A stretch of 64,000 nucleotides of DNA, from positions 1,669,590-1,733,589 of the forward strand of contig CP070758.1 in assembly GCA_020348925.1 (NCBI GenBank), given 5' to 3'. Positions 16,507-25,772 of this stretch are shown in pieces; the first letter of the stretch is position 1; every line of letters begins with the position of its first letter. The notes beneath the pieces were generated by a model. That model saw nothing but the letters and a program-made list of their open reading frames with translations. It did no database searches and was not told the DNA's origin. Both the position numbers and the translations under genes were made by a program. This DNA comes from Gemmatimonadota bacterium (lineage in GTDB: Bacteria; JBHIER01; G020348925).

Positions 16507-17010
16507 TTGTTAGACAGAGACGTTCTGGTTTTGAATCAGAACTATGAGCCACTCAGCGTATGCAGCGCCAAGCGGGCCATCATCTTAGTCTTTTTGGGAA
16601 AGGCGGAAATCATTGAACACCATGATTTGTCAGTACGTTCAATTTCACGGTCCTTTCCATTGCCCAGCGTGGTGCGTCTGATCCTCTATATCCAAATCCC
16701 CAGAAAAGGCGTCATCTTATCCCGAAGGAACGTGATTAAAAGGGATGGCCATAGGTGCCAGTATTGCAGCACAACCCAGGGGGCCATGACGGTGGATCAT
16801 GTTATTCCCAAAACCCTTGGAGGAAAGGACAGCTGGGACAATCTCGTGTGTGCGTGCATCGGCTGCAATAACAAGAAAGGAAATCGGACGCCGGAACAGG
16901 CACATTTGCAACTTATACGCCAGCCTCGCGTGCCCAACCGGATCACCTTTATTCAACACTTCATAGGCATTGCGGATGCTCGTTGGCGTCCGTACCTTTT
17001 TCTCAGCTGA
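16507..17010 (+). CDS. HNH endonuclease family protein
   Basis: A 167-residue protein beginning LDRDVLVLNQNYEPLSVC, typical of a widespread stand-alone HNH family. The nuclease motif spans about residues 85-125: a CQYC zinc pair, then TVDHVIPKTLGGKDSW with the catalytic His, DNLV with the central Asn, and CIGCNNKKGNRTP with the second zinc pair. The frame is open far upstream to 16276. The TTG at 16507 sits exactly 6 bases after GGAGGT and downstream of the predicted promoter, so I use it. It is followed 4 bases later by scpA. No methylase or other restriction gene is near, so a restriction role is not supported. Confidence 0.88.
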   Translation: MLDRDVLVLNQNYEPLSVCSAKRAIILVFLGKAEIIEHHDLSVRSISRSFPLPSVVRLILYIQIPRKGVILSRRNVIKRDGHRCQYCSTTQGAMTVDHVIPKTLGGKDSWDNLVCACIGCNNKKGNRTPEQAHLQLIRQPRVPNRITFIQHFIGIADARWRPYLFLS

Positions 17011-17014
17011 AACT

Positions 17015-17755
17015 ATGGAAAACAGAAGTACAGAATCACAATCCGGCTATAAGGTCCGTCTTGAAAACTTTGAGGGGCCTTTGGATCTCTTGCTCTTTTT
17101 GATTAAACAACAGGAGATAGACATCTACGATATTCCTATAGCGTCGATTACGAAGCAATATCTCGATTACATTGGGCTCATGCAATCCCTGGATCTTGAA
17201 GTGGCGGGCGAATATCTCGTCATGGCAGCGACGCTGCTTTTGATCAAGTCGAGAATGCTTCTCCCTCAGGAAATGGTCGATGAGGACGTCGAAGGGGATG
17301 ATCCACGACAGGAGCTCGTGCAAAGACTTTTGGAATATCAACAGTATAAGGAGGTTGCCACCTCCCTGTCAGACAGAGAGGAGGAACAGCGCCATGTGTT
17401 TCTAAGACAATCCTGTCCTCCTGAGGAAGAGGGGGAAGGTCTGGAAGCTTTCCAAAAGGTGACGCTCTTTGATCTGCTTTCAGCCTTTCGCCAGGCCCTG
17501 CAAAGGATCTCTGAACCGTCATTTTATCCGATCCATAGAAACGCGCTCTCGGTTGAGGACAAGATAGAGGAGATCTCGCAGCGCCTCTCGCGACAGGGGA
17601 AGATCCTCTTTGTGGATCTCCTCGCCTCCGATGCCACACGAGCTGCTCTGGTGGTGACATTTATTGCACTCTTGGAAATGATACGAAAGAGAAGCGTTAT
17701 TATCAAACAGACGAAACTCTTCGGTGATATCTGGTTGTTTCGCCCTGAGTCCTAA
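17015..17755 (+). CDS. scpA: segregation and condensation protein A
   Basis: ScpA is the kleisin that bridges the SMC heads and, with ScpB, forms the bacterial condensin. The 246-residue protein carries the N-terminal kleisin motif NFEGPLDLLLFLIKQQEIDI (about residues 17-36), the EYLVMAATLLLIKSRMLLP helix, and a C-terminal winged helix (about 170-245). The ATG at 17015 directly follows the HNH stop; an upstream in-frame ATG at 16970 would overlap the HNH gene. scpB follows after 42 bases. smc itself is not in the window. Confidence 0.94.
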   Translation: MENRSTESQSGYKVRLENFEGPLDLLLFLIKQQEIDIYDIPIASITKQYLDYIGLMQSLDLEVAGEYLVMAATLLLIKSRMLLPQEMVDEDVEGDDPRQELVQRLLEYQQYKEVATSLSDREEEQRHVFLRQSCPPEEEGEGLEAFQKVTLFDLLSAFRQALQRISEPSFYPIHRNALSVEDKIEEISQRLSRQGKILFVDLLASDATRAALVVTFIALLEMIRKRSVIIKQTKLFGDIWLFRPES

Positions 17756-17797
17756 ATAGAGAGCAGTGCTCTTCAATTTTCAGAATACGAAGCGTCC

Positions 17798-18394
17798 ATG
17801 GAGACTCAAAACATAAAACCGATTGTGGAAGCCATTCTTTTTTCTTCGGATGCTCCTGTCCCGCTGGAAAAGTTACGATCCATTATTGAGACGGCAGGGA
17901 CACGACAGATTCAAGAGAGTATTAAGCTTTTAAACGGAGAATACGGGGCAGAAGGCAGGTCCTTTCATATTATCGAAGTGGCCGGGGGGTTTCAATTTGC
18001 AACGCATCCCAGATACGCCTCCTGGATTAAGAAACTATTTCGGGGGAGACGGTTACCTCGTTTATCTCAAGCTGCTCTCGAAAGTTTGGCCATAATTGCT
18101 TTCAAAGGACCGATCATTCGGGCTGAGATCGAGGCCATACGAGGAGTTAATGTGGAAGGTGTTTTAAAAACACTTCTTGAGCGTAATCTCATTACTGTCA
18201 TGGGCAGGCAGCACGCCCCGGGCAGACCGTTGTTGTACGGTACAACGCAGGACTTCTTGATCTATTTTGGTATCAATTCGCTGTCGGATCTTCCCCAGCC
18301 GAAGGAGCTGGAGGAAATCATGAGCCAGGAACAGGACCTTTTTGACCGAGAGGAGGTATTGGTCAGCACGGAAGAGAAGCATGCGTCTCAATAA
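17798..18394 (+). CDS. scpB: segregation and condensation protein B
   Basis: ScpB is the KITE subunit of bacterial condensin and dimerises on ScpA. The 198-residue protein has the two expected winged-helix domains. The first contains PIVEAILFSSDAPVPLEKL (about residues 7-25), and the second the SQAALESLAIIAFKGPIIRAEIE segment with the conserved RG-V-N helix. A C-terminal acidic tail is normal for the family. Its last 14 bases overlap the rluB start, so translation is coupled. Confidence 0.94.
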   Translation: METQNIKPIVEAILFSSDAPVPLEKLRSIIETAGTRQIQESIKLLNGEYGAEGRSFHIIEVAGGFQFATHPRYASWIKKLFRGRRLPRLSQAALESLAIIAFKGPIIRAEIEAIRGVNVEGVLKTLLERNLITVMGRQHAPGRPLLYGTTQDFLIYFGINSLSDLPQPKELEEIMSQEQDLFDREEVLVSTEEKHASQ

Positions 18395-19118
18395 ATATTT
18401 GGCTTTTCACGGAGTGGGAGCCCGAAGAACGTGCGACGAGTTCATCCGGGAAGGACGAATACGGGTGAACGGGTGCGTAGTCAGGGAGCTTGGCACTCAG
18501 GTGAAGGTGGGACAGGACAGGGTAGAGGTGGACGGGAAGCGTCTGGAGTTGACCCGTAGGTTGGTCTATATTCTGCTGAACAAGCCCGCCGGATATGTTG
18601 TTACGGCAAAGGATCCGCGACACAGACCAACCGTTTTTGATTTTCTCAAGGATATTGAACAACGGGTATTTCCCGTCGGTCGGCTCGATCTGGATGTTCA
18701 GGGTCTGCTGTTGCTCACCAATGACGGTGCGCTGAGCTTTCGATTGATGCATCCACGTTTTCAGGTGGAGAAGGTGTATAGGGTGGTGGTGGAGGGAAGA
18801 CCTGAGGGGGAAATCCTGCGGTCGATTCGGTCAGGCCTTCGGTTGGACGATGGTCCCACTGCTCCCGCTGACGTGAAACAGATAGGTGGTGATGATAGGG
18901 CGACGATGTTTGAAATGAGAATGCATGAGGGCAGGAAGAGGCAAATTAAAAGAATGTGGTCGGCCCTGGGCCATCCTGTCCTTGCGTTGGAGAGAATCTC
19001 CTTTGCGGGTTTGACGACGAAAGGCTTGGCCCAGGGTGAGTGGAGATTTCTGGAGCGTGAGGAGATCGAGAAGCTCAAGGAGCGCGCCGGCCTCCTCAGG
19101 GAGGTGTCAGTGGAATGA
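18381..19118 (+). CDS. rluB: 23S rRNA pseudouridine synthase, RsuA/RluB/E/F family
   Basis: The 245-residue protein has an N-terminal S4 RNA-binding domain (MRLNKYLAFHGVGARR onward, residues 1-60) and a TruA/RsuA-type catalytic domain. The active-site Asp lies in PVGRLDLDVQGLLLLTNDG (about residues 97-115). The KVYRV and EGRKRQIKRM motifs also fit. RluB modifies U2605 of 23S rRNA in E. coli; the exact target here is inferred from the usual scpAB neighbourhood. The ATG at 18381 lies inside the end of scpB, and its stop overlaps the cmk ATG as ATGA. Confidence 0.9.
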   Translation: MRLNKYLAFHGVGARRTCDEFIREGRIRVNGCVVRELGTQVKVGQDRVEVDGKRLELTRRLVYILLNKPAGYVVTAKDPRHRPTVFDFLKDIEQRVFPVGRLDLDVQGLLLLTNDGALSFRLMHPRFQVEKVYRVVVEGRPEGEILRSIRSGLRLDDGPTAPADVKQIGGDDRATMFEMRMHEGRKRQIKRMWSALGHPVLALERISFAGLTTKGLAQGEWRFLEREEIEKLKERAGLLREVSVE

Positions 19119-19810
19119 AGGGTCCCATTATTGCTATCGACGGAACGGCAGCTTCCGGAAAGAGTACGACAGCTCGGAAAGTTGCCGAACACTTTCATTA
19201 TGTCTGCGTTGATACTGGGGCGATGTATCGAGCCGTGACGTTGAAAGCATTACGACAAGGCATCGACATGAGAGACCGGTCGGCATTGGCCAAGATGGTC
19301 AGGGATACCAATATTGCTTTTGAGCCCAAGAATGGATCCGTGCGGATCTTGTGTGATCATGAGGATGTGACGGAGAAGATCCGCATGCCTGACGTGACGA
19401 GAAACGTTTCAGCCGTTTCCGAGGTGAAGGAGGTGAGGGAAGCGCTGGTGCTCAAACAGAGGGAGTTGGGTCGCGAGGGAGGGGTCGTCATGGAGGGGCG
19501 TGACATTGGAACGGTCGTGTTTCCACAGGCTGATGTCAAAGTATTCATGGATGCCGATGTCCAAGAGCGGGCCAGGCGAAGGGGCCGCGAATATGAGGAC
19601 AGGGGAATACAGGCCAAGTCGACGGAGCTTACCCATGCAATCCAAGAAAGAGATACGTGGGATAGCTCGCGGATACACAGTCCTATGCGCAAGGCCGCTG
19701 ATGCTCAATACGTCGATACGACTCAGCTGACGATTGAGGAACAGGTTTCGATTCTTATCAAAAAGGTTGAACATGTTCTCAAACAAAACGAAAAGGAGCG
19801 TTTGGAATAA
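19115..19810 (+). CDS. cmk: cytidylate kinase
   Basis: Cmk phosphorylates CMP and dCMP with ATP for pyrimidine nucleotide supply. The 231-residue protein shows the P-loop IDGTAASGKSTTARKVA (about residues 7-23), the nucleotide-monophosphate motif VDTGAMYRAVTL, and the MEGRDIGTVVFPQADVK segment with the lid arginines. It overlaps rluB by 4 bases and abuts ispH. cmk close before rpsA is a very common bacterial order, here separated by ispH. Confidence 0.95.
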   Translation: MKGPIIAIDGTAASGKSTTARKVAEHFHYVCVDTGAMYRAVTLKALRQGIDMRDRSALAKMVRDTNIAFEPKNGSVRILCDHEDVTEKIRMPDVTRNVSAVSEVKEVREALVLKQRELGREGGVVMEGRDIGTVVFPQADVKVFMDADVQERARRRGREYEDRGIQAKSTELTHAIQERDTWDSSRIHSPMRKAADAQYVDTTQLTIEEQVSILIKKVEHVLKQNEKERLE

Positions 19811-20695
19811 ATGCGGGTTCTTGTCGCTGAAAATTCAGGTTTTTGCTTCGGAGTGAAGCGAGCCATAAACATGGCCTTTGAGGCGGTTGAGAATGACAAA
19901 GGACCTGCCTACACCTTGGGACCAATTATTCACAACCCGCAGATGGTGGCCAAAATGAAAAAATCGGGCATCCGTGTTGTCGATGACATTTCCGAGCTGT
20001 GGAGGGAGACGCTCATCATCCGATCGCACGGTGTCAGTCCTCTGGTTCTTCAAGAAGCGAAGCGGAGGGAGTTGCGAGTCGTTGATGCGACCTGTCCTTT
20101 TGTGAGAAAGTCACAAATGTACGCCCAGTCCCTCTTGAAAGAAGGGTACCAAGTGGCCATTGTTGGGGATCCCGATCATCCTGAAGTCGAGGGGCTCTTG
20201 GGGTACACGAAAGACACGGCTCTCGTTCTCAGCGAGGAGAGCCATCTGAACCGGCTGGAGCTTGGTCATCGGATAGGGGTCATTGCACAAACGACCATCT
20301 CGCTCGATCATTTTCAAAACATTGTCGATCGATTAAAGACGAAGACGCGTGAGTTAAAGGTCTATAATACGATCTGTGACTCTGTTGTAACTCGCCAGAG
20401 ATCTACAGCTGAGCTGGCCAAAAAAGCTGATGCGATGGTTGTTATCGGAGGGAAAAACAGTGCCAATACGGCTCGATTGGCCCACCTCTGCCGGGACCTC
20501 TGCCGGACGACGTATCATGTGGAAACGGCCGAAGAAGTCCAAGCGGATTGGTTCCACCGCATCGATGTTGTCGGTGTGACCGCCGGGACGTCGACACCGG
20601 ATTGGATCATCAAAGAAATTCTTGATCGTATTCATGAAATACAAGATATCTGTTATGATGGTGAGACCATAGAGACACTACTGCCTTCACGATAA
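19811..20695 (+). CDS. ispH: 4-hydroxy-3-methylbut-2-enyl diphosphate reductase
   Basis: IspH performs the last step of the MEP isoprenoid pathway, reducing HMBPP to IPP and DMAPP with a [4Fe-4S] cluster. The 294-residue protein keeps the three cluster cysteines, in SGFCFGVKRA (Cys12), VDATCPFV and YNTICDSV. It also has the catalytic Glu in HPEVEGL and the VVIGGKNSANT substrate loop. It begins immediately after the cmk stop and is 33 bases before rpsA. In some bacteria ispH is fused to rpsA; here the two are separate but adjacent. It indicates MEP-derived isoprenoids, which would also feed the UbiA enzyme at 8746-9630. Confidence 0.96.
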   Translation: MRVLVAENSGFCFGVKRAINMAFEAVENDKGPAYTLGPIIHNPQMVAKMKKSGIRVVDDISELWRETLIIRSHGVSPLVLQEAKRRELRVVDATCPFVRKSQMYAQSLLKEGYQVAIVGDPDHPEVEGLLGYTKDTALVLSEESHLNRLELGHRIGVIAQTTISLDHFQNIVDRLKTKTRELKVYNTICDSVVTRQRSTAELAKKADAMVVIGGKNSANTARLAHLCRDLCRTTYHVETAEEVQADWFHRIDVVGVTAGTSTPDWIIKEILDRIHEIQDICYDGETIETLLPSR

Positions 20696-20728
20696 GGCAA
20701 ATTCTATAGATAAAGGAGGAACAGTTTT

Positions 20729-22963
20729 ATGTTCGAGGATACGTTGCATGTGAACGAAGCTTCCGAGAAAGATGCACGCAAGGAGGTGAAAACAGATGAT
20801 GCGGTCTCGGAAGACAGTGGGACGACCGTTTCTGGCGACGGGATATCTGCCGACAAGGTCCCGACGACCGATGGTCAGGAGGCACAGCGGCCCCGGCGGA
20901 AAGTTCAGAAAATGACTGTGGAAGAGGCGCTCTCCGAACAAACCGCCGAGCTTGAGCGCACCTCTGAGCAGGCGGTCCCACAAACTGCCCGGGTGTTTTT
21001 ACCGATCAATGTTGTGGATGAGGAAGCTCCTCCCTCAGAGGATTTCCATCAGATGCTCGCGCTGTACGAGAACACCCTGAAGCCCTTTGAGGAGGGTGAA
21101 ATTGTCAAAGGAAAGATTCTCCAAGTCGACGAGAAGGAAGTGGTTGTTGATGTGGGATTCAAGTCGGAAGGAGCCATTCCCCTCGGAGAATTCGGTGAGC
21201 CGCTCAATATTCAAGTAGGCGATGAAATTGAGGTGTTCCTGGAAAACATTGAAAACCAGGACGGCCAGGTCGTCTTATCCAAACTGAAGGCCGATTTCAT
21301 GAAGGTCTGGGACAGAATAAAATTGGCCTTTGAAAACGAAGAGGTCGTTGAGGGAAAACTGCTGCGACGGATTAAAGGTGGTATTGTCGTCGATCTTTTC
21401 GGTGTCGATGCTTTTTTGCCAGGGTCACAGATCGACATTAAACAGGTCAAGGATTTCGATCAGTATATCGGTCATGCCATGGCTTTTAAGATTATTAAGT
21501 TGAACAAAACACGGCGCAATATCGTCATTTCCAGACGCGTTGTCCTTGAAGAGGAGAGAGCTCGGCGGCGGGAACAGATTCTTGCCGAACTGGAGAAGGA
21601 CCAGGTTCGCGAGGGTATTGTCAAAAACATTACGGACTTCGGTGCCTTCATCGATCTCGGAGGGGTTGATGGATTGCTTCATATAACGGATATGTCGTGG
21701 GGGAGAGTGAGTCATCCCTCCGAAATGTTGGCCATCGGCGATAAAATAAACGTGAAGGTCCTCGACTTTGCTGAGAATAAGGAACGTATTTCACTTGGGT
21801 TGAAACAGCTCACACCATATCCCTGGGAAAACATTGAGGAGAAATACCCCGTAGGAAATCGGGTCCGCGGGACGGTGGTGAGTATTGCTGATTACGGTGC
21901 TTTCGTAGAGCTTGAGAAGGGAGTCGAAGGACTGATCCATATCTCCGAAATGTCGTGGACGCAGCATATACGACATCCATCCAAAATGGTTGCTATCGGT
22001 GATGTTGTAGAGACCGTCGTGCTGAGCGTGGATAAGGACGGAAAGAAAATCTCCCTGGGTCTTAAGCAAATCGAACCGGATCCGTGGGAAGCACTGGACG
22101 AAAAATATCCGGTGGGCAGCCGAATTACTGGGAGGGTGCGCAATCTTACCCCCTTCGGTGCGTTTGTCGAAGTCGAGGAGGGTATCGACGGTCTCGTTCA
22201 TATCTCCGATATGTCATGGACGAAGCGCATTCGCTATCCCAGTGAAGTGATGAGAAAAGGCGATCGTGTAGAAGTGGTCGTGCTTAAAATCGATAAAGAG
22301 AACAGAAGAATATCCTTGGGCTACAAGCAGACCGAGGAAGATCCGTGGGATACCCTCGCAGAGGATTACGCTCAGGGGAACGAAGTGGAAGGGGTCATCG
22401 CAAAAATTTTGGAAAAGGGGTTGGTCGTTAATCTGCCGAAAGATGTGGAAGGATTTGTCCCAATGTCCCAACTCAATGAACCCATCAGGAGAATGCACGA
22501 GGTCTTTTCGGAGGGGGAAACCATTCCTCTCAAGGTGATCAAGTTTGATCGACAGAACAGGCGTATTGTCCTGAGCGTCAAGGCATATTTTGAAGATAAG
22601 GAACGCAATGAGCTCGATGACTTTGTGAAGCGTCATCCCCGGAAAGCAATAAAAGTAACCGATCATGTTGAGAAACAGGAGGTTATGGCTGCTCCTGCCA
22701 AGGAGAAGGAAACATATAAAGAGGTGAAGACCGAAGCGGAGACGCAAGACGCTGACGAGGAGACCGGTCCTGAGGGGGAGAAACAGGAGGCAGCCCGTGT
22801 TTCGGGTACAGAGGCGACGGAGCCGAAAGCTGCTGTTGCCACGGAATCCAGAACCGATAGTGAAACGTCTCCAACAGGACAAGCCGACAGTCCTGAGGAA
22901 CAGACAGAGGCTCGTTCTGAAGTTGAAGAACCCACGGAGGATCAACACAAAGCGGATTCATAA
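20729..22963 (+). CDS. rpsA: 30S ribosomal protein S1 with extended tails
   Basis: This is a 744-residue S1 protein with six S1 RNA-binding domains at about residues 122-190, 206-272, 290-360, 372-445, 457-532 and 548-615. The middle ones show the classic GAF-(V/I)-(D/E)-L and G-L-(L/I)-H-I-(S/T)-(D/E)-M-S-W motifs. Domains 1 and 2 are more divergent, as usual for the ribosome-docking part. There is a 115-residue charged N-terminal extension and a C-terminal tail (about 640-744) of E, T, K, A and Q that looks disordered. A strong SD AAAGGAGG (20712-20719) precedes the ATG. It brings mRNA to the 30S subunit. Confidence 0.94.
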   Translation: MFEDTLHVNEASEKDARKEVKTDDAVSEDSGTTVSGDGISADKVPTTDGQEAQRPRRKVQKMTVEEALSEQTAELERTSEQAVPQTARVFLPINVVDEEAPPSEDFHQMLALYENTLKPFEEGEIVKGKILQVDEKEVVVDVGFKSEGAIPLGEFGEPLNIQVGDEIEVFLENIENQDGQVVLSKLKADFMKVWDRIKLAFENEEVVEGKLLRRIKGGIVVDLFGVDAFLPGSQIDIKQVKDFDQYIGHAMAFKIIKLNKTRRNIVISRRVVLEEERARRREQILAELEKDQVREGIVKNITDFGAFIDLGGVDGLLHITDMSWGRVSHPSEMLAIGDKINVKVLDFAENKERISLGLKQLTPYPWENIEEKYPVGNRVRGTVVSIADYGAFVELEKGVEGLIHISEMSWTQHIRHPSKMVAIGDVVETVVLSVDKDGKKISLGLKQIEPDPWEALDEKYPVGSRITGRVRNLTPFGAFVEVEEGIDGLVHISDMSWTKRIRYPSEVMRKGDRVEVVVLKIDKENRRISLGYKQTEEDPWDTLAEDYAQGNEVEGVIAKILEKGLVVNLPKDVEGFVPMSQLNEPIRRMHEVFSEGETIPLKVIKFDRQNRRIVLSVKAYFEDKERNELDDFVKRHPRKAIKVTDHVEKQEVMAAPAKEKETYKEVKTEAETQDADEETGPEGEKQEAARVSGTEATEPKAAVATESRTDSETSPTGQADSPEEQTEARSEVEEPTEDQHKADS

Positions 22964-22984
22964 GGTTCAGACTTTATTCAGATC

Positions 22985-24298
22985 ATGCCGACAGCTGCTT
23001 TCCATACGCTGGGTTGTAAACTCAACCAATATGAAACCGAGGCTCTGCGGGAGCAATTTGAGACACAGGGTTACACTGTGGTCCCCTTTTCGTCGGTGGC
23101 CGATGTTTACGTGGTTAATACATGCACAGTTACGGCGAAAAGTGATCGAAGTTCCCGAAAGGCAATCTACCAGGCGCTGCGCCGTGCTCCTGGGGCTCGT
23201 ATCGTGGCGACCGGATGCTCCGCCGAACTGTTTCCGCAGTCTTTTGCTGACATACCAGGGGTCGACCTGGTTGTCAGCAACAAGAGGAAAGGTAAGGTGT
23301 ACGAAACATTGACTCAGACGCTGTCACAGGATGTGGTCCTGTCTCACGATTCGAAACCTGAATCCATTGATGAGAACGGCTGGTTCGACATCTCTCGATT
23401 TCGAAATTACTCCCGTGCTTTTCTGAAAATTCAAGACGGATGCAATGCGCGCTGTTCCTATTGTGTTGTCCCTTTTGCACGAGGAGGTTCCCGAAGTCGG
23501 CCGCTTCAGAGCATTCTCTCTCAGAGCCACCAATTGATTGATTCGGGCTATAAAGAGATCGTGTTGACAGGTGTTCATCTTGGAGCATACGGGGCTGATT
23601 TTTCCGAAGAGATTTCACTCGCGGATGTCCTCGAAGCCCTGATCGATATCGAACAGCTGTGGCGTGTGCGGCTCAGCTCCATAGAGCCGATGGAGTGCTC
23701 TCCACGACTCGTCGATGTTATCGCCTCTTCGTCTAAAATATGTCGACACGTCCACATCCCTCTTCAGAGCGGAGACGACAGGATACTGAAAAGGATGAAC
23801 CGGAATTACACCACGAAAGATTACCTTGATGTCATCGAAACGCTTGTCGCACACATTCCCGATATCGGGATTGGTTCGGATGTGATGGTGGGATTTCCGG
23901 GGGAGACCGATTCCCACTTTCACCAGTCATTTCAATTTGTGAAAGAGTTGCCTCTCTCATATTTTCACGTCTTCAGCTACTCCAGGCGACCGAAAACATC
24001 GGCGGCACAATATCGTGAACACGTTCCTGACGAGGTGAAAAAGGACCGAAGTGCAATCTTTCGACAGCTCAGATCTGAGAAAATGGATCAGTTTCGGAGA
24101 CGATTTATCGGGGATTGTTTGGACGTTTTATTTGAGTATCGGCGTGATCAGCAGACGGGCATGCTCACCGGTCTGTCCGACAATTATATTCGGGTTAAAG
24201 CGGACGGACCCGATTGCCTTCAGGGCGAGCCTGTCACAGTCCACATCCACGATGTCGCAGGTGAACAGACGTATGGGTCAGTGGTGAAAGTGAATTGA
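22985..24298 (+). CDS. mtaB: tRNA t6A37 methylthiotransferase MtaB
   Basis: MtaB converts t6A to ms2t6A at position 37 of tRNAs reading ANN codons. The 437-residue protein has the N-terminal methylthiotransferase domain with three cluster cysteines (TLGCKLNQYE, VNTCTVTAKSDR, ATGCSAEL). The radical SAM cluster is CNARCSYC near residue 152, and a C-terminal TRAM-like region ends the protein. The GCKLNQ wording separates MtaB from MiaB (GCQMN). It lies 21 bases after rpsA and is followed by a strong terminator at 24338-24369, so it ends this operon. Confidence 0.94.
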   Translation: MPTAAFHTLGCKLNQYETEALREQFETQGYTVVPFSSVADVYVVNTCTVTAKSDRSSRKAIYQALRRAPGARIVATGCSAELFPQSFADIPGVDLVVSNKRKGKVYETLTQTLSQDVVLSHDSKPESIDENGWFDISRFRNYSRAFLKIQDGCNARCSYCVVPFARGGSRSRPLQSILSQSHQLIDSGYKEIVLTGVHLGAYGADFSEEISLADVLEALIDIEQLWRVRLSSIEPMECSPRLVDVIASSSKICRHVHIPLQSGDDRILKRMNRNYTTKDYLDVIETLVAHIPDIGIGSDVMVGFPGETDSHFHQSFQFVKELPLSYFHVFSYSRRPKTSAAQYREHVPDEVKKDRSAIFRQLRSEKMDQFRRRFIGDCLDVLFEYRRDQQTGMLTGLSDNYIRVKADGPDCLQGEPVTVHIHDVAGEQTYGSVVKVN

Positions 24299-24337
24299 AT
24301 GACTGCCCCTGACATTTCTCGTCCAGTCATAACACTT

Positions 24338-24369
24338 AAAAAGTGACTGCCGCGCGCGGTCACTTTTTT
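24338..24369 (+). terminator. Rho-independent terminator after mtaB
   Basis: AAAAAGTGAC (24338-24347) pairs perfectly with GTCACTTTTT (24359-24368), with further G-C pairs inside the loop. A run of six T follows the stem, and the mirror-image A-run suggests some activity on both strands. It sits between mtaB and the miaB promoter. Confidence 0.88.
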
Positions 24370-24370
24370 A

Positions 24371-24399
24371 TTGACAAAGATTTCTCGTCATGCTATTTT
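24371..24399 (+). promoter_or_regulatory. sigma70-type promoter with extended -10, for miaB-lapAB-mutS
   Basis: TTGACA (24371-24376) starts right after the terminator. A 17-bp spacer ending in TGC (extended -10) leads to TATTTT (24394-24399). Transcription should begin near 24406, about 30 bases before the miaB ATG. Confidence 0.78.
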
Positions 24400-24436
24400 G
24401 ATAGAACTTCCTGATCTTGTGGAGGCACCGTTTCGA

Positions 24437-25756
24437 ATGAATGGAATTTTTTATATTGAAACATACGGTTGTCAGATGAATAAGTACGATTCCGAACTGA
24501 TGGCAGGTCTTCTGGCGAGCAAGGGGTACGGACAGGCTTTCGATATGGAAAAGGCAGATATTGTGTTGATCAATGCCTGCACTGTCCGGGATCATGCGGA
24601 ACAACGCGTATTCGGCAGGCTGGGAGAATTGAAACGTTTCAAGGACAATAATCCGAACCTCATCGTAGGGCTCTGCGGTTGCATGGCCCAACGCCTGGGA
24701 ACTGAAATATTTCACAGGGCTCCACACGTTGATTTGATCGTCGGTCCGGATATGTATCGCCGATTGCCCGAACTCATTCAAAGGCTCAATGGCAGACCCA
24801 CCTGCGATGTCACGCCCAATACGCGAGAAACGTATACGAATATTACTCCTGAGAGGGGAACGCGATTGAAAGCCTGGGTGGCCATCATGCGGGGTTGCGA
24901 CAATGATTGTTCGTACTGCATCGTTCCCTCTGTGCGAGGTCCGGCCCGAAGTCGACCCTTGAGCGACATCTCACATGAGGTCAACAGACTGGTCCGAGAG
25001 GGGTGTCGGGATGTGACGTTATTGGGGCAAAATGTGAACGCGTATCGGCACGACGGAATTGGATTCGGGGGGGTGCTCCGGCGTTTGAACATGGTCGATG
25101 GAAATTTCCGGATGCGGTTCACAACCTCCCATCCGAAAGATATGTCTCGTGAGATTATTGATGCCATTGCAGAGGGTGGTCACATTTGCGAACACATCCA
25201 TCTTCCCCTCCAATCCGGATCGACTCGAATATTGAAGGCCATGAGGAGACACTATACTGCTGAAGAGTATGTCAATGTCGTGAGGGCGATCCGGGAAGCC
25301 ATTCCCGGTGTGAGTATTTCAACTGATGTGATCGTAGGATTTCCGGGAGAAACCGAGAGGGATTATGAGGCGACAGTGAGCATGGTTGAGAGCATCAAGT
25401 TTGACTCGGCATTTACCTTTCGATATTCGCCTCGGCCAAATACGGATGCCACTCGACTCGATGACAATGTTCCCGAAGCTGAAAAAGGCGCCCGATTGGA
25501 GCATCTCATTTCCGTACAACGCACGATTACGGACCAGAAAAACAAAGAACTCGTGGGACAGGAAGTTGAGGTGTTGGTGGAGGGGGAAAGTCGGAAAGGG
25601 GGTGGGCAGTTGATGGGGAGGACACGGACGGACAAAACAGTTGTCTTTGAGGGTGATCTAAAACTTGTTGGAACCTGTATTCCAATCCGAATAGATCGAG
25701 CGAAGGGATGGACGCTATGGGGAAAACGCATCGAAACAACTACTTCATTCTCATGA
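24437..25756 (+). CDS. miaB: tRNA i6A37 methylthiotransferase MiaB
   Basis: MiaB adds a methylthio group to i6A37 of tRNAs reading UNN codons. The 439-residue protein has the three N-terminal cluster cysteines (ETYGCQMNKYDSE, NACTVRDHAEQRV, LCGCMAQR), the radical SAM motif CDNDCSYC near residue 153, and a C-terminal TRAM domain (about 375-437). The frame is open upstream to 24371, inside the promoter. ATG at 24437, with TGGAGG 11 bases before it, gives the standard N-terminus. The miaA isopentenyltransferase that provides its substrate is not in the window. Confidence 0.95.
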   Translation: MNGIFYIETYGCQMNKYDSELMAGLLASKGYGQAFDMEKADIVLINACTVRDHAEQRVFGRLGELKRFKDNNPNLIVGLCGCMAQRLGTEIFHRAPHVDLIVGPDMYRRLPELIQRLNGRPTCDVTPNTRETYTNITPERGTRLKAWVAIMRGCDNDCSYCIVPSVRGPARSRPLSDISHEVNRLVREGCRDVTLLGQNVNAYRHDGIGFGGVLRRLNMVDGNFRMRFTTSHPKDMSREIIDAIAEGGHICEHIHLPLQSGSTRILKAMRRHYTAEEYVNVVRAIREAIPGVSISTDVIVGFPGETERDYEATVSMVESIKFDSAFTFRYSPRPNTDATRLDDNVPEAEKGARLEHLISVQRTITDQKNKELVGQEVEVLVEGESRKGGGQLMGRTRTDKTVVFEGDLKLVGTCIPIRIDRAKGWTLWGKRIETTTSFS

Positions 25757-25772
25757 AAGAGGAGGCTGACCC

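Noticed and set aside
22214-22948. 244-codon minus-strand frame opposite the end of rpsA
   Set aside because: A shadow of the S1 domains and the charged tail; F and L richness follows from the opposite strand codons.
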